DNA from: CBDHFQ01 sp965262565
GTDB taxonomy: Bacteria > Bacteroidota > Bacteroidia > J057
Reading direction: 5' to 3'
Assembly (NCBI GenBank): GCA_965262565.1
Contig: CBDHFQ010000025.1
Coordinates: 124,001 to 188,000 of the forward strand
Length of the DNA: 64,000 nt
The notes under the pieces were generated by a model. The model did not search any database. It worked only from the letters and a program-made list of their open reading frames with translations, and was not told the DNA's origin. This document shows positions 37,730-47,201 of the stretch, in pieces. How positions within the stretch are numbered: the first letter of the stretch is position 1; the number at the start of each line of letters is the position of its first letter. The translations under genes and the position numbers were made by a program.

Positions 37730-39181
37730 TTAAATCAACTCCTCCATCTTAACTTTTTCATCCTCTTTTTTATACAACGAGTGGGCATTTACGTAAAGAC
37801 CAATTCCTAAAGCTCCTAAAATAACCAACAAACATAAGTCCAGTCTTACATTAAACAATTGAGTTGGCATCCATGACATATTAAACTGTGCCAATAGGAA
37901 CATTCCCATTCCTACAGCTGTCAATATAGGGAGGATATGGGCAGAGGACTGGTAGGTTGGAGCAAAAATGGCGTACAAAATCATTGGAGCCATTAATGCG
38001 GTACCTGCAAAGCTGGTTCTGGCTAATAGCACTAATTGATCAGAGCTATAAAGGGAAAAAATTAATGCTAGTAAGGCGAAAAAGCCTATAGCTACCCGGG
38101 TGATAGTTAGTAAACGATGATCTTCTCCTTTCATCAAAGATCGCAATTCAGAACCCAGAGCAAATAATTGAGAGTCTGCAGTAGAGATAGCGGCAGCGAT
38201 AAGACCGATGATGACGATAGCTGCTAAAACGGGAGGTTGATCTCTGACTAGTGCGTTCTCCAGAAATTCAGCAGTAGGCACATTGGCATAAAATAACGCA
38301 CCATACATTCCAATAAATAGGGTAGGGAGGATCACCAGAATAGCAAAAACGCCTAATCCTATCGCCATCCGAAATAAAGAGCGAGTATCTTTCATGATAG
38401 CAATCCTCGTAGACACTTGCGGCTGTGTGTAGGGAATGACTGAAATGGCAATGGCGGAAGCCACCAAAAATTGGAAAGAAAATAATCCCTTAGGGCCAGG
38501 AGTGGATAACAGTGCGGGCTCTTTCGCTTCTACACGTTGGAACATTGAGGACAAGCCATCCATGTCTATCAGACAATTAGCACCTATGACCCAAATAGCG
38601 ATGAGTAATAAAATGCCCTGAAGCACATCGCTATATATAATCGCTTTTAATCCTCCTGTTTCGCTATATACCACCATCAGCACGACCATTCCGATGGCCC
38701 AACCTGCTACGGGAAGAACTTCAGGAAATACGGCATGAAGAAAAATAGCTACCCCTCTAATTTGTATGGCTACATAAGGAATTAAAAAGATGAATGCCCC
38801 GATAAAGGTGAGATAAGCAGCAAAAGGCATTCTATACAGCCTGCCGATCCATCCTGCCATTCCCTGAAATTCCTGATCCTTGGCTTGTTGACGAACAAAA
38901 TATCCAATCGTTATAATCCCAAATACCATCATAATGTCAGCGATGGCTAGAAATATCCAAGCGCCGACTCCGTGGGTCCTAAAGAAGTCTGGCATGCCCA
39001 ACAAGGTGAACGTACTAAACAAAGTGGCTGCAAAGGTAAATATTCCCAGCGTTGCCCCCAGATTAGCTCCCGCAAATAAATATCCAGTAGTAGTTTTTTC
39101 TGACTGCTTCCTCGCTCTGGTAGCGAAGATATAAAGGCAACCAACATAGAAGATTCCGGTGATGACAAGGGCGGTAATCAT
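37730..39181 (-). CDS. Sodium:solute symporter (SSS family)
   Basis: The 483-residue protein has about thirteen membrane helices in the SSS order. Examples are TGYLFAGANLGATLGIFTFA, GAWIFLAIADIMMVFGIITI, GLKAIIYSDVLQGILLLIAI and ATPLFIG-like helix regions, with IGLIAAAISTADSQLFALGS as the conserved sodium-site segment. It carries a sugar, amino acid or carboxylate with sodium; the exact solute is not readable. The small membrane protein at 39178 overlaps its start by four bases (ATGA), so the two are translationally coupled. The context with an SDR and a Gfo/Idh-type enzyme suggests a polyol or sugar derivative. Confidence 0.9.
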   Translation of the reverse strand: MITALVITGIFYVGCLYIFATRARKQSEKTTTGYLFAGANLGATLGIFTFAATLFSTFTLLGMPDFFRTHGVGAWIFLAIADIMMVFGIITIGYFVRQQAKDQEFQGMAGWIGRLYRMPFAAYLTFIGAFIFLIPYVAIQIRGVAIFLHAVFPEVLPVAGWAIGMVVLMVVYSETGGLKAIIYSDVLQGILLLIAIWVIGANCLIDMDGLSSMFQRVEAKEPALLSTPGPKGLFSFQFLVASAIAISVIPYTQPQVSTRIAIMKDTRSLFRMAIGLGVFAILVILPTLFIGMYGALFYANVPTAEFLENALVRDQPPVLAAIVIIGLIAAAISTADSQLFALGSELRSLMKGEDHRLLTITRVAIGFFALLALIFSLYSSDQLVLLARTSFAGTALMAPMILYAIFAPTYQSSAHILPILTAVGMGMFLLAQFNMSWMPTQLFNVRLDLCLLVILGALGIGLYVNAHSLYKKEDEKVKMEELI

Positions 39182-39399
39182 GGAGTATTCTTTTTATTAG
39201 CGGGGTGGAAATAAATGGCGAATACAGTGAGTAACAGGAACAATACACTCATCAAAAATCCCATCCACATAGTGTAGGGAATGTGAAATAAGGTAGGTTC
39301 AAATACGCCATTTGGAATAACGATGGGAGAAAAGCTAAGAATAATTAGGAAGCATCCCAATATAATACAGGCGATCCAGCCGAATTGCTTTTGCTTCAT
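39178..39399 (-). CDS. Small membrane protein partner of the SSS symporter
   Basis: The 73-residue protein has two predicted helices (WIACIILGCFLIILSFSPIV and WMGFLMSVLFLLLTVFAIYF) and a short polar tail. Its stop overlaps the start of the symporter by four bases. Such small two-helix proteins often accompany SSS carriers (DUF3311-like or similar) and are thought to help assembly or activity. The family name is not certain from sequence. Confidence 0.75.
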   Translation of the reverse strand: MKQKQFGWIACIILGCFLIILSFSPIVIPNGVFEPTLFHIPYTMWMGFLMSVLFLLLTVFAIYFHPANKKNTP

Positions 39400-39435
39400 G
39401 ACGAGTGTATTAGTATTAGTTTTTAGATAAGTTAA

Positions 39436-40227
39436 CTATAATCTCGGGATAGTCAATCCACCATCCACCATGATTACCTGGCCCGTAGAATAAGGAAAAT
39501 CTCCTCTTACTAAAGCTGCTACTGCTTTTCCTATATCTTCTGGATAGCCCCATCTTTTCTGTAAAGTCAGCCCATTTTCAATCAAATGATCATATTTTTC
39601 TTTGACCACAGAAGTCATATCGGTCATCGTAATTCCTGGACGCACTTCATAGACAGGAATGTGCTCTTCCCCTAATCTGGCTGCAAATAATTGTGTCATC
39701 ATGCTCATCCCGGACTTGGATAAACAATACTCTCCTCGATTGTAAGAAGCGACGGTGGCGGATATAGAGGAAATATTGATAATGAAGGCAGGGAATTCTG
39801 GAGCTACAGATTTTTGTTGTATGAGCCAATGAGCCACAGCTTGGGTAAGAAAAAAAGGTCCCTTTAAGTTAATATCCATCACTCGCTCATAACTTTCTTC
39901 CGTAGTCTCTAAAATATCCAAGCGTTGTTTAGGAGCTACTCCGGCATTGTTAATAAGTGCATTTAGGCTTCCCATTTCCTCTGTTAGTTGGGTCAACATC
40001 TTCTGTCGATCTTCTTCCAACGCTACATTCCCCTGACAATATAAGATTCGCTGGCCTTCCTTCTGGCTAAGCGCAGCTAGTTGGTCCAACACTTCCTCTA
40101 CTGCTTCTTTCGGTCTTACCCCATTAATCGCCACATCCCAACCCTCTTTGATGAGTTGGATAGCTATTCCCAATCCTATCCCTCTACTTCCTCCAGTGAT
40201 AAGTGCAACTTTATTGGTACTACTCAT
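39436..40227 (-). CDS. Short-chain dehydrogenase/reductase (3-ketoacyl-ACP-reductase-like)
   Basis: The 263-residue SDR has the cofactor motif ALITGGSRGIGLGIAIQL, NNAGVAPKQRLD, and the catalytic Ser...Tyr-x3-Lys as NISSISATVASYNRGEYCLSK. The end GQVIMVDGGLTIPRL is typical. It reduces a ketone or oxidises an alcohol with NAD(P). The name 3-ketoacyl-ACP reductase is only the closest generic family. Clustering with the Gfo/Idh-type gene 10 bases upstream and a symporter suggests sugar or polyol metabolism rather than fatty acids. Confidence 0.88.
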   Translation of the reverse strand: MSSTNKVALITGGSRGIGLGIAIQLIKEGWDVAINGVRPKEAVEEVLDQLAALSQKEGQRILYCQGNVALEEDRQKMLTQLTEEMGSLNALINNAGVAPKQRLDILETTEESYERVMDINLKGPFFLTQAVAHWLIQQKSVAPEFPAFIINISSISATVASYNRGEYCLSKSGMSMMTQLFAARLGEEHIPVYEVRPGITMTDMTSVVKEKYDHLIENGLTLQKRWGYPEDIGKAVAALVRGDFPYSTGQVIMVDGGLTIPRL

Positions 40228-40237
40228 TTTTTTCTTT

Positions 40238-41428
40238 TTATGCCAATGATTCTACGTCCAGCCAACATCCCTTTTGCCAACTCTCAATTCCCTTTTCTGC
40301 CAGTTGAACTCCTTTTGCCCCTTCCAGAAGGTCCCAGGGAAAAGGTTGATTCAGCACCACGTGTTTTAAGTATAGTTCCCACTGAGCTTTGAAGGCATTG
40401 TCATAGGGTTCTTGAGCTGGAACTTTGGCCCAATCATCAAAGTATCGAATGGGTTGTTCTACATCTGGATTCCAGACAGGTTTGGGAGTATTTCCATAGT
40501 GTTGGATATAGCATTCGCGTAAGCCAGCCACCGCCGAACCTTTCGTTCCATCCACTTGGAGGGTCAACAAATCATCTCTTCGAACACGTACGGTCCAGGA
40601 AGAATTGATATGAGCGATAATGTTATTTTCTAATTTAAAGGTAGCATATGCAGCATCATCAGCGGTACAGACATAGGGGTTTCCCTGTTCATCTATTCGT
40701 TCTTTAATATGCGTGGCACCTGTACATGAGACAGATAGTACTTTGCCAAATAGATTGTCTAAGACATAGCGCCAATGACAAAGCATATCTACGATGATTC
40801 CTCCATCATCTTCTTTGCGATAATTCCAGGAAGGTCGCTGGGCAGGAATAGAATGCCCTTCAAATACCCAATACCCAAATTCCCCTCTTACAGACAAAAT
40901 GTCCCCAAAGAAACCACTCTCTTTTAATCGCTTCAGTTTTAGCATGCCCGGAAGCCATAATTTATCCTGAACCACCCCATGAATAATCCCCGCTTTTTGG
41001 CATAAATGATAAAGCTCCATGGCTTGTTGGGTATCCACTGCACATGGTTTTTCGCAGTACACATGTTTCCCTGCTGCTACGGCTGCTTTCACTGCATCAT
41101 ACCTTCTGCCTGTAGTCTGGGCATCAAAATAAATCTGGTAGGCGCTATCTGCCAGGGCCTCTTCCACATTAGTCGTGTACTTTTGGACGCCCGATAATTC
41201 CACCAGCTTTTCTAGTTTAGCAGGATTTCTTCCCACCAGAATAGGATCTGGCATAATCACTTCATTGGCATTCAGCCTAACGCCTCCCTGGCGAATAATT
41301 TCCACAATAGATCGCATCAGATGTTGATTCGTTCCCATGCGGCCAGTCACACCATTCATGATGACGCCTATCTTGTGAATATGAGCGTGAGTGTCTTTTG
41401 AAGTAGTAGTTGATGTGTTAGTGCTCAT
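40238..41428 (-). CDS. Gfo/Idh/MocA-family NAD(P)-dependent oxidoreductase
   Basis: The 396-residue protein has an N-terminal Rossmann part (HKIGVIMNGVTGRMGTNQHL), the catalytic Lys motif KHVYCEKPCAVDTQQAMEL, and a C-terminal half (EFGYWVFEGHSIPAQRPSWN; GGIIVDMLCHWRYVLDNL). It acts on a sugar, inositol or similar substrate in the cytoplasm; the exact one cannot be told. It is the first gene of the unit with SDR, small membrane protein and symporter. The G-x-x-G-x-x-G pattern is somewhat unusual (NGVTGRMG) but typical of one branch of the family. Confidence 0.88.
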   Translation of the reverse strand: MSTNTSTTTSKDTHAHIHKIGVIMNGVTGRMGTNQHLMRSIVEIIRQGGVRLNANEVIMPDPILVGRNPAKLEKLVELSGVQKYTTNVEEALADSAYQIYFDAQTTGRRYDAVKAAVAAGKHVYCEKPCAVDTQQAMELYHLCQKAGIIHGVVQDKLWLPGMLKLKRLKESGFFGDILSVRGEFGYWVFEGHSIPAQRPSWNYRKEDDGGIIVDMLCHWRYVLDNLFGKVLSVSCTGATHIKERIDEQGNPYVCTADDAAYATFKLENNIIAHINSSWTVRVRRDDLLTLQVDGTKGSAVAGLRECYIQHYGNTPKPVWNPDVEQPIRYFDDWAKVPAQEPYDNAFKAQWELYLKHVVLNQPFPWDLLEGAKGVQLAEKGIESWQKGCWLDVESLA

Positions 41429-41740
41429 TCGTTGATAATCCCGTTTTTATTAATGAAAAGTAAAGGTCAGAAATTACAGACTTCTGCTTAAGAGTTCAAG
41501 TAAAACGAATCATATCCTCTGTTTTAATAGGCGCCTCTACATTGTTTTAGGGTTGTCTTCCATTTTGATGCTACTAACACATTTGTTGATAAGGAGAGTG
41601 ATAACTTCTATTTGAAGGTATTCATATTGATATAACCATCAAAAACGCACTTAATTATGAAAGTATTACTCCATATTACCCTGTTATTCATCACTTTTCG
41701 TTCCGATTTCATGGAAGCCAAGGGATTCTTCCTTCCCATG
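41429..41740. other. Intergenic region with a possible 36-residue signal-peptide-like ORF
   Basis: These 312 bases lie upstream of the Gfo/Idh gene and downstream of the receptor gene. On the + strand an ATG at 41657 opens MKVLLHITLLFITFRSDFME, continues AKGFFLPMSTHSFLFFC and stops at 41767, overlapping the receptor's 3' end. It looks like the N-terminus of a secreted protein and may be a remnant or a chance frame. No terminator hairpin is evident. Confidence 0.25.
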
Positions 41741-44194
41741 TCAACGCACTCTTTTTTGTTCTTCTGCTGAACCTCCCAATCTTCTCGTAGCCTTTTCCAT
41801 AGAAGGCTTACCTAATTTCTTTGTATAAGTTAGTCGTATAAGAGTAGGATCCCATACATAATCCCAACTGGCAAAAATATCATTTTCGGGGATGTTTCTT
41901 TTCACCTCCCAGCGATTGGTCCAGAAAGCATCTTCCACGCCTAGAGTAAGTGATTCCATACCTTTATTCCATGTCTTTTGGATCCCTAGATTAAACGTGC
42001 CATAAGGTTCTATCACATAAGCACGAAAAAAGCGCTTAGCATAGAAATTACCTGATACCTCTAAAGCCATATCTTCAGCTAACTGAATACGGTGCTGAGA
42101 ACTCAGTTGGAATGTCCAAAGTTGATCTTCAAGAGGAAAGCCTAAATGATCGCTAGCTAATGTTTGATACATGAGAGATAAGCTATTTTGGGATGACCAA
42201 TTAGAGGTGATATCCAAGGGGGCATTCCAGGTCAATGTATACAATGTAAAAAGATCCAGATTTTCAGGTCGATATAAAAATTGCTGCGTTCCTTCGATCT
42301 TAATAGGTTGAAATCCTACGATAGCGTCTTTTTGCCTGCTGTATTCAAAACTAAAGTTATGATGATGAAGATTTAATTGTAATTTAAGTACATCGCCAAA
42401 AGAAGGGAGTAAGGCTGTATTACCTGTGGACAACAAATTGGCATCCATAAATAAGACAAAAGGAGCTAAGTTATTAAAGGTCGGACGGGTAATTCTTCGA
42501 TTATAGGCGAATGATAGTCTCAATTCAGGCCGGAATTCATGTGAGATTTGGAAATTTGGGAGGAGGTTTCCATAAGATCTTCTGACCATGGCTTCGCCTT
42601 GTGAATTCTGAAGTAATGATTCTGTATGTTCATATCTAATACCCAAAGACAATTTAGTCAAAGAGTCAAGTTGAGTTTGCACATTAGCATATCCTGCCCA
42701 TACATCTTCACTTAGATGAGTACTTTCTAAGCCTACAATAAAAATCTCTGCGGTAGTGTCTGCGGTAAAGCTCACATCATTGGTAAATTCGGAAATACTT
42801 GATTTTATCCCTAAATCTATATTCCAATGTTCTTTTAAGGTCGTTTGATAATCCACTTTTCCCACCATAATATTAATAGGAGTCTCCTTACTCACTGACC
42901 ACTGCGGGAAAGGAGAAGGATTAGTGGCCAATGATTCAGAAATGAGTTGATAGTCGGAGGGATTTCGGTGATGGTAATAGAGGTAATCCCAATCGATCTG
43001 AAGTTGGCTGCTGGTACTAAATTGATGCGTGAAAAAAAAGTTTCCCATGAAGTGATTCCAGTGGCTGGATTCTATAGTTTCCATTAGACTCGCACTTCTT
43101 TCTAAGTCAGGGCTAGATCTTTCGGTGGTATTTGTTGCTTCTAAATCCCAAAAATTAATATATCCCCCTAAGATTCCCCCTATTATAGTTTTTTCATTAA
43201 TAGAATAATCCAGGCTGAGGCGAGCATTATGGATATCTATTAGAGGATCTCTATCGCTTATGGTTCTTACCCGATGTGCTTGGGAGATAATCTCACGATC
43301 GTTGTCCCAAATATGGCGAGGATCCTTTCTTTGGAAACTATAATGGCCCAATAAATTCAACTTATCATTTCGATATTGAAAGGAAGTACTGAAACCTCCA
43401 GCATAACCCTGAATCGTTCCTATCCTTTCATCATTGCCTATATAATATCCTGCATTCAGAGAAATGTTTGCTGAGGCCCCATGTGTTTGATGATCTTTTA
43501 ATATGATGTTAATGACCCCTGCATTTCCTTCTGCATCGTATTGGGCTGGAGGGTTGTTGATAAGTTCAATCTTAGCAATGCTGGATGCAGGCATACTTTG
43601 GAGCATTTGAATGGCAGCATCTACAGGCATGCGACTGGTTTTTCCATTAATAGCTATTAACACACCTTCTTTTCCATTAATAGCTATGAATCCCAATTGT
43701 GAATTAATATTTACTCCGGGAGAGCGAGATAAAATATGAAGTGCATCACCTCCGACAGTCAGGATACTCTTTTCGACATTAATAATCAATTTGTCCTCTT
43801 GTTGAACATATAAAGGTTGAGTCGCATTAATTTCTACTTCTTCCAGACTAAATTGCTTTTCTTGAAGGGTAATATCCTCAAGTTGTCTTTGAAAAGGGCT
43901 TTCTTGAAGCGAGATAGGTGAAAGTCGATAAGATTGATATCCCGATAAATTGACTCTCAACTCATAAATGCCAACAGAAATGTCTTTCAATTGATAACTA
44001 CCTTTTTCATCGCTCAATGTTCCCTGAGCAAAAGAAGAATCTGATAATTGATAAAGAATGATATTGGCGTATTTCCCCTTTTCTCCACTTTCTAAGAAAA
44101 CAGTTCCTTCGAGACTGAATTGGGCGTAAGTTATTAATGGGAATCCCCAAAGGGTTGTTGCTAGGGTAAATAAAAATAGATTTTTGAACTTCAT
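41741..44194 (-). CDS. TonB-dependent-receptor-like outer-membrane beta-barrel protein
   Basis: The 817-residue protein has a signal peptide (FTLATTLWGFPLITYAQ). A carboxypeptidase-regulatory-like domain follows (about 28-110, GKYANIILYQLSDSSFAQGT and GIYELRVNLSGYQSYRL), then a plug domain (SILTVGGDALHILSRSPGVN and IELINNPPAQYDAEGNAGVI). A long beta-barrel ending in the OMP_b-brl_3 style completes it. It is an outer-membrane transporter or related barrel protein taking up an unknown substrate. No SusD partner follows, so it is not a classical polysaccharide-utilisation pair. It is separated by 182 bases from the AraC-TPR gene that lies upstream on the same strand. Confidence 0.86.
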   Translation of the reverse strand: MKFKNLFLFTLATTLWGFPLITYAQFSLEGTVFLESGEKGKYANIILYQLSDSSFAQGTLSDEKGSYQLKDISVGIYELRVNLSGYQSYRLSPISLQESPFQRQLEDITLQEKQFSLEEVEINATQPLYVQQEDKLIINVEKSILTVGGDALHILSRSPGVNINSQLGFIAINGKEGVLIAINGKTSRMPVDAAIQMLQSMPASSIAKIELINNPPAQYDAEGNAGVINIILKDHQTHGASANISLNAGYYIGNDERIGTIQGYAGGFSTSFQYRNDKLNLLGHYSFQRKDPRHIWDNDREIISQAHRVRTISDRDPLIDIHNARLSLDYSINEKTIIGGILGGYINFWDLEATNTTERSSPDLERSASLMETIESSHWNHFMGNFFFTHQFSTSSQLQIDWDYLYYHHRNPSDYQLISESLATNPSPFPQWSVSKETPINIMVGKVDYQTTLKEHWNIDLGIKSSISEFTNDVSFTADTTAEIFIVGLESTHLSEDVWAGYANVQTQLDSLTKLSLGIRYEHTESLLQNSQGEAMVRRSYGNLLPNFQISHEFRPELRLSFAYNRRITRPTFNNLAPFVLFMDANLLSTGNTALLPSFGDVLKLQLNLHHHNFSFEYSRQKDAIVGFQPIKIEGTQQFLYRPENLDLFTLYTLTWNAPLDITSNWSSQNSLSLMYQTLASDHLGFPLEDQLWTFQLSSQHRIQLAEDMALEVSGNFYAKRFFRAYVIEPYGTFNLGIQKTWNKGMESLTLGVEDAFWTNRWEVKRNIPENDIFASWDYVWDPTLIRLTYTKKLGKPSMEKATRRLGGSAEEQKRVR

Positions 44195-44376
44195 TGTGTG
44201 ATAAATTTGATCTCGATGCTAAAGTGGATAATTAGTCGAGATACTACCTATCAATGAGGTTGTGAGGTCTTAAAGCTTTTTTTTATTATTTGTGAATGGG
44301 TTGCAAGGATGTTGCAGGGGCATTAAATTATGTTGTATAATGTGCAAAATGGGGCTTAAGTAGGGAGTATAGAGAT

Positions 44377-46305
44377 CTACTCCACTATCGAGAATCCTAC
44401 CTGATTAAGTAGCGTTTGAAATCTTGCTTCATCATGTAAGGGAAGGAATTGAGGCTCTGAAGTAAGCCATGGAATTTCCATTTCATGATCTTTCACTGCA
44501 ATTTCAAGCCAATTCAAAGAGGCTGATGAGTTTCCTAAAGCAGCATAAATAACAGCAATAAAGAATCCTTTAGAGCCAGCGTTGGACTTAAGTCTTTCAC
44601 GCTCGAGTTCTTGGATCAGATTTAAAGCTAGTGCTTGTTGACCATTTTTAGCATAAGCTGCTCCTAGCCAACCCAAAATTCTAGGATATCTAATATTTTC
44701 AAGGTCAAAAATATGGTGAAAAACTTCTATAGCTTCCTGATATTGATGAGTATTTAGCAACAAGAAACCATAAGAATCCAGTAAGAGATAATTGTTGAAA
44801 ATCTTCAATCGAGATTCAGCTACTGATTGTGCCTTTGCATATTGACCCGTATAGAACAGTCCTAAAATCATTCGGGTATTAGGATAGTATGGGTGTACTT
44901 TTTCGAGTCTTTCAGCAATTTCGAGTCCTTTTCTATGTTGTCCACTAAAGTGCAAGTAATCAGCATAAATGGCTAATGCATCAGGGTTGTCATTGATAAT
45001 AGCCTTTTGGTAAAAAAGTTCTGCTTTTCCAAAATCCCAATCATGATATAAATAATAATAGCCCAAGTATAAATGTGCCTCTGGTAATTGGGGATCTATG
45101 CTGAGTGTCAGATCAATACAATGTTTAGCTAGTCTTAGGGATTCTAGTGCAGAAAGTTCCGCCCCGAATATAGAACCTTGAGCTAAGTAAGTTGCAGCTA
45201 AATAGGCGTGAGCTAGCGCAAATTGTGGATCTAAGGAAATAGCCTTTGTTAAGTATTCATTAGCTAACCGATTTCTAGTTCTGGTATAGGTGCGGTATTC
45301 ATAAATTCCTCTTAAATAAAGATCATAAGCTTCTGGGCTAGTAGTATAAGCTTGATTCAATTGCTGTTGCTCATCAGAAGAGAGTTTGGCCTGGAGAATT
45401 TCAACGATGTTAGCTGCTATCTCATTTTGAATTTGAAAAATATCCTTAAACTGATGGTCAAAATTGCGAGCCCATATTTGATTATTTTTTATGGCGTCCA
45501 CTAATCGAACCTCAATCCGGACATCATTATTTACCCTTTGGATACTTCCTTCTAAATGATAAGTGGTACCTAGTATTTCCGCAACTTCTTTAGGGTTCAT
45601 CTGATCCTTGACCAAGAAACTTACGGATGAGCGAGGCACCATTGTTAAGTCTTCAATTCCAGATAATTGACGAGTGATGGCATCTACTATCCCCTCGGCA
45701 AAGTATTGATTATCCTGATTTGCACTTAAATTCTTAAAGGGAAAAACTGCAATGGATTTTTCTCCTTGCTTGGGAAGCGTATGATGAGTTGATATCTTTT
45801 GAAGGATTAAGATAATAATGATAATTGATACAATGCTTATTGCTCCCAAGCCTAACAACTTCTGATATATCTTTGATGGATAGAGGGTGTTTGTTGAGGA
45901 TGGGGCTTTAGAAATTGGAAACTCAGTTATATGATTTTTTGCTTCACTGGGAGGATAGCCATAATATTCATGGAAGCACTTACTGAAGTAGCTAGGACTT
46001 CCAAAACCCACTCTGGCAGAAACTTCTGAAGCAGTTAGATCGGAATTTTGGAGCAGTTTAAAAGATTGTTCAAGGCGACATTCCCGAATGTACTGACTAA
46101 TAGATTTACCATTTACTTCTTTTAGTTTACGATGCAGGTGAGAGCGACTCATTCCCATCTCTCGAGCTAAATGCTCTACTCCAAATTGTTCATTTTGGAG
46201 ATTTTGAAGGATGAGTTCTTTTAGCTTAGCCAATAATACATCCCCGGAATTTGAAGATTTACGTGGGTTTTTAGAAAACTTTTGATTGGTAGTTATTTCT
46301 TCCAT
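44377..46305 (-). CDS. AraC-type DNA-binding domain fused through a membrane helix to a TolB-like/TPR sensor part
   Basis: From ATG 46305 (MEEITTNQKF) it encodes 642 residues. A further 11 codons upstream would need TTG, so I reject that start. The N-terminal 20-130 region is an AraC helix-turn-helix pair (VEHLAREMGMSRSHLHRKLK and VGFGSPSYFSKCFHEYYGYP). A single membrane helix follows (about 152-172). Then comes a TolB/FlgO-like domain (KSIAVFPFKNLSANQDNQYF, AEGIVDAITRQL, GTTYHLEGSIQRVNNDV) and many TPR repeats to the end. The topology is CadC-like: cytoplasmic DNA binding with a periplasmic sensor. It is upstream of the receptor gene on the same strand and may control it. Confidence 0.85.
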   Translation of the reverse strand: MEEITTNQKFSKNPRKSSNSGDVLLAKLKELILQNLQNEQFGVEHLAREMGMSRSHLHRKLKEVNGKSISQYIRECRLEQSFKLLQNSDLTASEVSARVGFGSPSYFSKCFHEYYGYPPSEAKNHITEFPISKAPSSTNTLYPSKIYQKLLGLGAISIVSIIIIILILQKISTHHTLPKQGEKSIAVFPFKNLSANQDNQYFAEGIVDAITRQLSGIEDLTMVPRSSVSFLVKDQMNPKEVAEILGTTYHLEGSIQRVNNDVRIEVRLVDAIKNNQIWARNFDHQFKDIFQIQNEIAANIVEILQAKLSSDEQQQLNQAYTTSPEAYDLYLRGIYEYRTYTRTRNRLANEYLTKAISLDPQFALAHAYLAATYLAQGSIFGAELSALESLRLAKHCIDLTLSIDPQLPEAHLYLGYYYLYHDWDFGKAELFYQKAIINDNPDALAIYADYLHFSGQHRKGLEIAERLEKVHPYYPNTRMILGLFYTGQYAKAQSVAESRLKIFNNYLLLDSYGFLLLNTHQYQEAIEVFHHIFDLENIRYPRILGWLGAAYAKNGQQALALNLIQELERERLKSNAGSKGFFIAVIYAALGNSSASLNWLEIAVKDHEMEIPWLTSEPQFLPLHDEARFQTLLNQVGFSIVE

Positions 46306-46563
46306 TGATAGTGCGGTACAGGGAATGAGTTGGATCAATTAATCTATTTATTTAAGAAAATAGACCAAATTTGTTGCTTCGATGCTGCACAAAAATAAAA
46401 ATAATGGCATATCCATGCTTCGGGTAAAGCATACAGTAAAGCTAAGATAGAACAATACAGGATAGCTTAGTATAGATATATTCACTAAAAAAAATGGTAA
46501 TATTAATATTTTTAGTTAAATAGATTGTTTTATTTTTTAACAATCTTAACATCATTCTTAGGG

Positions 46564-47141
46564 ACAAACTAGCTTTTGTTGCTGCAGATTTGTTTTGGTA
46601 TCCAGTACAAGGGAATAATAAAGTCGTTATGGCTCCTGATGTGATGGTGTCTTTAGGGAGGCCACAAGGGGATCGTCCTTTTTATCAGCAATAGTTGGAG
46701 GATAATACGCCCCCTCAGGTAGTGATTGAAGTACTATCTCCTTCAGATAAAAAAGAAGAAATGCGGCGTAAGTTTCATTTCTATGAAACTTATGGAGTAA
46801 AAGAGTATATAGTGCTAGATCCTGAGAAAGAAAGAGAATCATTTCAAGTGTGGGAGAGAGAAGGAGATCATTTGATTGAAGTTAACGGGTGTTACTGGCG
46901 AAGTACACTACTTGGAATAGAAATCAGAAAAACAGATCATGGGGTGAAGGTTTATCGTCCAGATGGTAGTCCCTTTATAATAGCACAGGAAGAAAAGGAA
47001 AGAGGGGATAGAGAGAAGGAATTGAGAGAAAGAGCATTAGAGAAAATGCAAAAAATGGAAGAAGAATTAAACATATTGAGAGCCAAACTAAAGGATGAAG
47101 ACTCACATGTCGAGTTTAATCAGTCTTTCGGATGTTTTTGA
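46564..47141 (+). pseudogene. Uma2-family protein, 5'-truncated with an in-frame stop
   Basis: The frame begins without a start as KLAFVAADLFWYPVQG, matching residues in the middle of the intact copy at 37044. It reads through to FYQQ and a TAG at 46692-46694, where the intact copy has Trp. It then continues PPQVVIEVLSPSDKKEEMRR, KEYIVLDPEKE and a coiled-coil tail to 47141. The N-terminal third of the family is absent. It is a decayed paralogue of the 37044 gene; the roughly 10 kb between them holds unrelated genes. Confidence 0.85.
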
Positions 47142-47201
47142 CCCAACTACTGTTGTAAATGTGATGATATAAAAGTTAAAGTACCAACTTGGATAACACT
47201 A

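Noticed and set aside
41657..41767. 36-residue signal-peptide-like frame (+)
   Set aside because: It overlaps the receptor's 3' end and ends abruptly. It could be a remnant, but coding cannot be supported.
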